From DASVAL01 sp035649575 (lineage in GTDB: Bacteria > Planctomycetota > UBA1135 > UBA2386): a stretch of 47,018 nucleotides of DNA. Location: NCBI GenBank assembly GCA_035649575.1, contig DASRJH010000224.1, positions 1 through 47,018 of the forward strand, in the 5' to 3' direction. A program made the translations under genes and the position numbers. This document shows positions 41,384 through 47,018 of the stretch, in pieces. Each line of letters starts with the position of its first letter. Within the stretch, counting starts at the first letter, position 1. The notes beneath the pieces are model-generated. The model made no database searches, was not told the DNA's origin, and saw nothing but the letters and a program-made list of their open reading frames with translations.

Positions 41384-42825
41384 GTGCGGATCATCACCAA
41401 GTTCTCAGCCACTCTGGTCGCCGGCATCTGCGGCATCCTGGTCGTGAACGGAATCTACGCCTACGACAGGGAAGTCCAGTTCTTCGCCAACGACATGAAC
41501 CTCGACCACCGCGTGCTCGGCGAAGCGGTCGTGGCGATGGTCGAGCAGACATGGAATGGGCATGGCAAGGCGGCCGCCATGCAAGTGCCGCACGCGATCG
41601 ATCAGGCCGGCCGCCACCTGTCGCTGTCGATCATCGATCCGGCAGGTGAGGCCTGGCAGAAGATCCCGCAAAAGGAGCGCGAGCGCCTCCTGGCGCGTGA
41701 GCCGGTGGTCATGCGCGACTCGAGCTTCCAGCAGAGCCTGCTGCCCATCGTCGGACCCGGGGACGAACTGATCGCGTTGGAGGTGCGCGAGCCGGTGGCC
41801 GAAGAGCGGGCCTTCGCGATGGGCTCCATGGCGCGAACGGTAGTCGTCACACTCGCCATGATGGCGCTCTGCGGTGTGCTGACGTTCGTGATCGGCTTCT
41901 GGTGGATGGACCGTCCGATCCGCACGCTGTGCGACGGTGCCCGGCGGATCGGGGAAGGCGATCTGAGCGGCGAAGTGCGTTTGCCGGGCAGCAACGAGCT
42001 CTCGCGGCTGGCCGTCGAGATCAACACCATGTGCCGGTCCCTGGCTCAGGCCAGGCTCAAAGTCGCCGCGGAGACCGAGCGGCGGATCGCGGCACTCGAG
42101 CAGTTGCGCCGAGCAGATCGCCTCGCCACCGTCGGCAGGCTGGCCGCCGGTGTCGCCCACGAACTCGGCACGCCGCTCAACGTCGTCTGGGAGATCGGCA
42201 GGATGATCGCACGCGATGAGATCGCGGGCGCGGAGCTGGTCGAGAGCGGCGGGACCATCGCGTCACAGTCGGAGCGCATGACCGGGATCATCCGCCAGCT
42301 GCTCGATTTCGCGCACCCTCGTGCCGCCGTGAAGGCGCCAACCGATCTGGTCGCGCTGTCGCGGCAGACGCTGCATTTTCTCGGCAGCGTGGCCCAGAAG
42401 CGCGGTGTACAGCTCGCGATGGTCGCCAAGGAGGCCGAGGCAGTGGTCGAAGTGGACGCAGCACAGCTGCAGCAGGTGCTGACCAATCTCGTCGTCAACG
42501 CGATCCATGCCACTCCCGCTGGTGGTCGCATCGAGATCGACGTCGCCCGCCAGGAAGCGAAGGGGCCCGATGACCAGGATGGCACTGCAGTGTGGCGGCG
42601 CATCGACGTGCGCGATACGGGCGGTGGCATCAGCGGGGAGCACCGCCAAAGGCTGTTCGAACCGTTCTTCACGACCAAGGATGTCGGTGAAGGTACGGGT
42701 CTCGGACTCTCGGTCTCGCTCGGGATCGTCAAGGAGCACGGCGGCTGGATCGCCGTCGCGAGCACACCCGGCGTCGGCTCCTGCTTCTCGGTGTTCTTGC
42801 CCTCTGGCGAGCACGAGGTGAACCG

Positions 42826-42844
<19 letters not shown>
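41384..42844 (+). CDS. membrane sensor histidine kinase (NtrB-like output)
   Basis: A 486-residue kinase. TM1 is at about 8-26 (ATLVAGICGILVVNGIY), a periplasmic sensor of about 120 residues follows, TM2 is at about 148-170 (VVVTLAMMALCGVLTFVIGF) and a HAMP domain after it (RRIGEGDLSGEVRLPGSNEL). H259 is in LAAGVAHELGTPLNVVWEIG. The ATPase has LTNLVVNAIHATP, VRDTGGGISG, LFEPFFTTKD and GEGTGLGLSVSLGIVKEHGG. GTG 41384 is chosen because it starts the basic-hydrophobic N-terminus; the open frame upstream has no domain. The 3' end overlaps the regulator gene by 19 bp, marking them as a cognate pair. Confidence 0.9.
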
Positions 42845-44181
<1,337 letters not shown>

Positions 44182-44187
44182 CCGGAC

Positions 44188-44213
44188 ATGGGGCAGGTTG
44201 CCCCGACCGGGGC
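44188..44213. promoter_or_regulatory. GC dyad, proposed enhancer site (copy 2)
   Basis: ATGGGGCAGGTTGCCCCG (44188-44205) repeats the operator-like 18-mer of 41181-41198, and another GGGGC half-site follows at 44209-44213. It starts 7 bp after the regulator's stop codon and about 80 bp before the sigma-54 promoter at 44287. A terminator role is possible (5-bp stem), but there is no T tract, and the other copy lies in a divergent promoter region where a terminator makes no sense. Confidence 0.6.
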
Positions 44214-44286
44214 GATCTGCCGCGACGCCGATCCGCGTCGAAGACCATGGCGCACTGGGCGGCAGATCCGCGGCCCGATCCGCGCT

Positions 44287-44302
44287 TGGCACGCGATGTG
44301 CT
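44287..44302 (+). promoter_or_regulatory. sigma-54 promoter of receiver copy 2
   Basis: TGGCACGCGATGTGCT matches TGGCACG-N4-TTGCW with one mismatch (G for the first T of the -12 box) and exact spacing. Transcription would begin near 44313, leaving a leader of about 110 nt to ATG 44422. The upstream dyad at 44188 is at normal enhancer distance. Confidence 0.72.
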
Positions 44303-44421
44303 CTGATGTGTGCCCTGATGACTGATCGAGCCACTGATCGAGCGCCGCCCTCCTGTGGAGCGGCGCCTGGCTCGTCGCGCTGTGCACGTCGCGCAGTGCG
44401 ATCGATGCACGGAGCACGAAC

Positions 44422-44886
44422 ATGGACCCTTCTCGAGCAGCGCAGCGCGAAGCGGTGTCGTCCGCGGAGCGCGATCCCAGCAACAGTGCCAGGAACGGCG
44501 CCGCGAGGCCGCGGACCCTCGTCGCCGAAGACAACGAATACATGCTGCAGCTGCTGTCCCGCGCCCTGCAGCGCGATGGTCATGAAGTCGTGCAGGCGCG
44601 CAACGGTTTCGAGCTCATGCACTGGGTCGATTTGATCACCGAGTGGTCGCAATCGGCGCCGCTGTTCGACTTGATCGTCACCGACCTTCGCATGCCGATG
44701 TTCTCGGGCCAGGACTGCCTCGAACGTCTCGATGCCTGCAACCATCGGACGCCGGTGATCCTGATCTCGGCGTTTGCGGACTGGCAGGTGCGTCGCGAAG
44801 CATTCGCGAAGGGCGCACGCGCCGTGCTCGACAAGCCGCTCGACATGCGCGCCCTGCGCGCCGCAGTGGAACTGGCCCTGCGCTGA
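44422..44886 (+). CDS. stand-alone response regulator receiver protein (copy 2)
   Basis: A 154-residue single-domain receiver with a 30-residue disordered N-terminus. RTLVAEDNEYMLQLLSRALQ, D88 in LIVTDLRMPMFSGQD, S in VILISAFADW (threonine in copy 1) and K in ARAVLDKPLDMRAL give a complete phosphorylation site. It is close to copy 1 through the first half (VAEDN-ML-LL---DGH-VV-A-NG-ELM-W). No output domain. It has its own sigma-54 promoter at 44287 and dyad at 44188, and is separated from the regulator gene by 240 bp with no other gene. Confidence 0.9.
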   Translation: MDPSRAAQREAVSSAERDPSNSARNGAARPRTLVAEDNEYMLQLLSRALQRDGHEVVQARNGFELMHWVDLITEWSQSAPLFDLIVTDLRMPMFSGQDCLERLDACNHRTPVILISAFADWQVRREAFAKGARAVLDKPLDMRALRAAVELALR

Positions 44887-44968
44887 CTCGGCGCAGCGAA
44901 GCGTACGTCGATTCAACGCTCCTTCCAGCGCCGCCGACCGACAACGAAACCCCCACCTGGAGATCCCG

Positions 44969-45409
44969 ATGACAACCCGGCTCTTTGCTGCGTTCCTCGC
45001 CTCGACTCTCGCAATTGCGGTGATTCCCGCGCAGGAACACGGAAAGCCTGCGGACAAGCCCGCTGGCACCTCTGCCAAGCCGGCGACCGTCTTCGTCGTC
45101 ACGCGCTCACACGGCAGCTACGAGGTGATGACGAAGGAAGCGTGGAAGGCCAGGAACAAACAGATCGCGGAAGACTACGCGAAGGCGGTGCAATTGCGCG
45201 CGAAGGAGAAGGCGGCCGCGAAGCGGGCGCACAAGAAGGTGACCGTGTCGGACCCAAAGAAGCCTCCTCCGATCGAGGCGGTCGGCGGCGAGTACCCGAC
45301 GAGGGAGGCCGCCGAAACCGCGTTGAAGGCGCTCGAGCAGGAGAAGGCCAAGGAGCACGAAGGCAACGCGAAGAAGGAGCCCAAGCCGGGGCAACCCGGT
45401 CCGGGCTAG
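44969..45409 (+). CDS. small exported Lys/Ala-rich protein
   Basis: A 146-residue protein with signal peptide MTTRLFAAFLASTLAIAVIP and probable cleavage after AQ. The mature part has TVFVVTRSHGSYEVMTKEAW, then a highly charged helix (YAKAVQLRAKEKAAAKRAHK), EYPTREAAETALKALEQEK and a Lys/Pro/Gly-rich tail. GGAG lies 7 nt before ATG 44969. I do not recognise the family. It lies 82 bp after receiver copy 2 on the same strand and may be on its transcript, which would make it an output of the two-component module; this is inference. Confidence 0.7.
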   Translation: MTTRLFAAFLASTLAIAVIPAQEHGKPADKPAGTSAKPATVFVVTRSHGSYEVMTKEAWKARNKQIAEDYAKAVQLRAKEKAAAKRAHKKVTVSDPKKPPPIEAVGGEYPTREAAETALKALEQEKAKEHEGNAKKEPKPGQPGPG

Positions 45410-45413
45410 AGTC

Positions 45414-46940
45414 CTACCTGTGCGCCGTGGCCCACTCGCCGGCGCGGTGCTCGGCGCGGGCCAGCATGCGGGCCAACGGCGGCCGCTGCAGCAGGCGGCG
45501 GTTGGCGCGCAGATAGCTGCGCAGGAACGTGGCCACCGTCGCCGCTCCGCCCGGCGAGCCTGCGCTGCGGAAGGCCGCGAGCAGGCGACCGAGGTCGGCG
45601 CCGCGGCCGCGCGTGTCGGCCGCCGAGCCGCGACTGACGCCGTCGAGGTCGACCATGCACACCTCCCGGGTCGCCCCATCGCGCACGAGGTTGTCGAACT
45701 TGAGGTCGCGGTTGCCGAGTCCGTGCGCGTGCAGGCGGCCGACGTTGGTGCCGAGTGAACGCGCCGCGCCGGCGATCGCCGCGGCGTCGAGCAGGCCGGC
45801 CTCGAGCTCGGCCTCGAGTGACCGCGGGCCGAGCCGCCGTGAGAACACGAATCCGCGGCCGCGGTGCAGCCGCAGCGCGAGCGGGGTTGCCGCGGCGACC
45901 TTCGCGAACAGCAGCCAGTACGCAGCGCGCCAGAGCTTGCGCGCGGCGCCGCTGCTGCGTTCCTTCGCGGCCATCTCGGCGACCAACCAGACCGAGCCGC
46001 GGCGGCCCGTCTTGTGCGGGACCGGCGGGGCTTCGGCCAGTTCGGCGCAGCGCGCGCGCGTCGTTGCATCGAGGTGAGGACTCAGATGCCAGTGCCAGCG
46101 CGGCCGGCTGCGTTGACGGACCTCGACCTCGGTGTGGGCGCACGAGCGTGTGCAACGCCGCCCGAACGCCGGCAGGGCAGCGGCGCGCCAGCGATGCGTG
46201 GCGAGGCGCAGTTCGTGCTCGAAGGACGAGGGCATGTCGTCGCTGCGATAGGCCTGCAGCAGGGCCCGGGCCGCCGGATCGAGCGGGCCGCCGTCGAGCT
46301 GATGGCAGAAGAACGCGAGGGCTCTGGCGCGGATCTGCAGACTCGGATCGCCGACGCGCCGCAGCGAGGTCAGGTCGAGCAGACACGGCTGTTCGCTCGC
46401 GTCGAGCAGCAGGTTGCCGGGATGCAGGTCCCCGGGCAACAGACCCCGGGCGTGCACGCGAGCCAGCAGCGCACCGACGAGCTGCTGTGCCCTGACCGTC
46501 GCGGGCCACGAGAACGGCCTGCCTCCGGGCACCGTGCGTGTCACGACGAAGCTGCGTTGTTGCTCGCCATCACACGCGAGGCCGCTGGCCAGCGGCTCCA
46601 CGACCGGCAAGTCGAGAGTCTTCGCGTGCAGCAGGTTCTGCAGCTCGCGTTCGCCGCGTGGTCCGCGCATGGCATCACGCGCGCGATCGGCGAACTTGTC
46701 GGCGCGGAAGACCTTGATGTGCACCGGGACCGAACCGAGCTCGCCAGCGAACACGCTGCGCACGGTGCGTTCCTTCGTGCGCCGCAATCCGTGGGATTCC
46801 CACGTCGATACGTCGTGTCGCAGCAGGTCGGACAGCGCCTGCGCGATCGGTGCAGCTGCCACCGCGACAGCGCGCCCACACTTCAGGGCCACAGAATGGG
46901 GAAGCGGATCGTTGCTCGGTGTCGAGCCTTGCGGAACCAT
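45414..46940 (-). CDS. tandem Kdo/WaaP-type lipopolysaccharide kinase
   Basis: A 508-residue protein made of two kinase-like halves. Half one has VPVHIKVFRADKFADRAR (lysine), ERELQNLLHAKTLDLPVVEP and the catalytic loop GLLPGDLHPGNLLLD (170-176). Half two has GAARKLWRAAYWLLFAKVAA, TPLALRLHRGRGFVFSRRL and HGLGNRDLKFDNLVRD (410-417) followed by VCMVDLDGVSRG. Both follow the Kdo-kinase/WaaP pattern that phosphorylates the LPS core; most family members have one domain. ATG 46940 is preferred because GTG 46967 would overlap the divergent permease gene at 46953. The 12-bp gap to that gene supports a shared LPS role. Confidence 0.83.
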   Translation of the reverse strand: MVPQGSTPSNDPLPHSVALKCGRAVAVAAAPIAQALSDLLRHDVSTWESHGLRRTKERTVRSVFAGELGSVPVHIKVFRADKFADRARDAMRGPRGERELQNLLHAKTLDLPVVEPLASGLACDGEQQRSFVVTRTVPGGRPFSWPATVRAQQLVGALLARVHARGLLPGDLHPGNLLLDASEQPCLLDLTSLRRVGDPSLQIRARALAFFCHQLDGGPLDPAARALLQAYRSDDMPSSFEHELRLATHRWRAAALPAFGRRCTRSCAHTEVEVRQRSRPRWHWHLSPHLDATTRARCAELAEAPPVPHKTGRRGSVWLVAEMAAKERSSGAARKLWRAAYWLLFAKVAAATPLALRLHRGRGFVFSRRLGPRSLEAELEAGLLDAAAIAGAARSLGTNVGRLHAHGLGNRDLKFDNLVRDGATREVCMVDLDGVSRGSAADTRGRGADLGRLLAAFRSAGSPGGAATVATFLRSYLRANRRLLQRPPLARMLARAEHRAGEWATAHR

Positions 46941-46952
46941 GGTGAACGCGCG

Positions 46953-47018
46953 ATGTGGAAACTGCACCGATACTACTTGAAGGAACTGGTGGTCAACGCC
47001 GGAATCACCTTCCTGGTG
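46953..47018 (+). CDS. LptF/LptG-like permease, only first 22 codons in window
   Basis: ATG 46953 opens a frame reading MWKLHRYYLKELVVNAGITF, followed by LV to the window end. The RYYLKE start followed by a hydrophobic helix is the usual N-terminus of YjgP/YjgQ (LptF/G) LPS-export permeases, the inner-membrane partners of LptB. The position 12 bp from a divergent LPS kinase supports this. Only 22 codons are visible, so the call needs the next contig. Confidence 0.55.
   Translation, partial: MWKLHRYYLKELVVNAGITFLV

Noticed and set aside
44188..44213. GC dyad as a rho-independent terminator of the kinase-regulator operon
   Set aside because: No T tract follows, and the same 18-mer occurs at 41181 between divergent genes, so an operator is more likely.

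Overview
The window is a gene-dense, high-GC bacterial chromosome segment with about 43 protein genes or gene remnants, two tRNA genes and one clear kinase pseudogene. Genes often overlap by 1-19 bp, and many start with GTG or TTG. The content points to a Gram-negative-type, LPS-making, soil- or water-living bacterium with large signalling capacity: Kdo/WaaP-type kinases next to the start of an LptF/G permease, pseudopilins with IAGP-type HAMP proteins, a sigma-54 two-component system, and a remnant of a Ser/Thr kinase whose wording (GIPITDYCDR, HAHQKGVLHRDLKPGNVLV) is typical of Planctomycetota. Planctomycetota is my best guess. It is an inference from gene style; Myxococcota, Acidobacteriota or Verrucomicrobiota are not excluded.

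Layout. 1-1840: two overlapping GT4 glycosyltransferases on the minus strand. 1915-4831: an anchored carboxypeptidase-regulatory-like protein and an HD phosphohydrolase. 4842-7138: an OB-fold/PolB-like exonuclease and an aminotransferase, coupled. 7277-9409: a large unknown membrane-anchored protein. 9461: tRNA-Leu(GAG). 9754-13050: operon of pseudopilin, HAMP protein and histidine kinase. 13085-16938: PLP decarboxylase, SirB1-like protein and a ceramidase-like lipoprotein. 16951-20116: coupled minus-strand operon lipB-xseA-xseB-M50 protease. 20135-22262: a small lipoprotein, and thioredoxin, a DUF1858-like protein and an Mrp ATPase on the minus strand. 22541-24896: an anchored periplasmic protein and a sigma-70 family factor. 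24909-27274: nitrilase-family amidase, HU-like protein and MinD/FlhG-like ATPase. 27470-29444: a coupled three-gene envelope operon, then tRNA-Ala(CGC). 29787-33694: an orphan C-terminal fragment, a flavin halogenase-like enzyme, DinB-like protein, pirin and the kinase pseudogene. 33927-39402: a beta-oxidation/short-chain acyl-CoA cluster with an SppA protease inside it. 39419-40471: mannose-1-phosphate guanylyltransferase. 40547-44886: a sigma-54 two-component module. 44969-47018: a secreted Lys/Ala-rich protein, a tandem Kdo-kinase protein and the first 22 codons of an LptF/G-like permease.

The most interesting region is 40547-44886. A histidine kinase and its NtrC-type partner overlap by 19 bp and are flanked by two paralogous stand-alone receiver proteins. 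Each receiver gene is preceded by a sigma-54-type -24/-12 promoter and, about 80-115 bp further upstream, by the same dyad, ATGGGGC-N5-GCCCCG (15 of 18 bases identical). I read this as a closed circuit in which the enhancer-binding regulator switches on two free receivers that could compete for, or drain, phosphate from the kinase. Other notable points are a HARP-like domain fused to XseA, a near-consensus sigma-54 site ahead of the sigma-70 gene, a tandem Kdo-kinase fusion, an Mrp protein without its CxxC pair, and -10-like hexamers placed 7-9 nt before start codons that suggest leaderless mRNAs.
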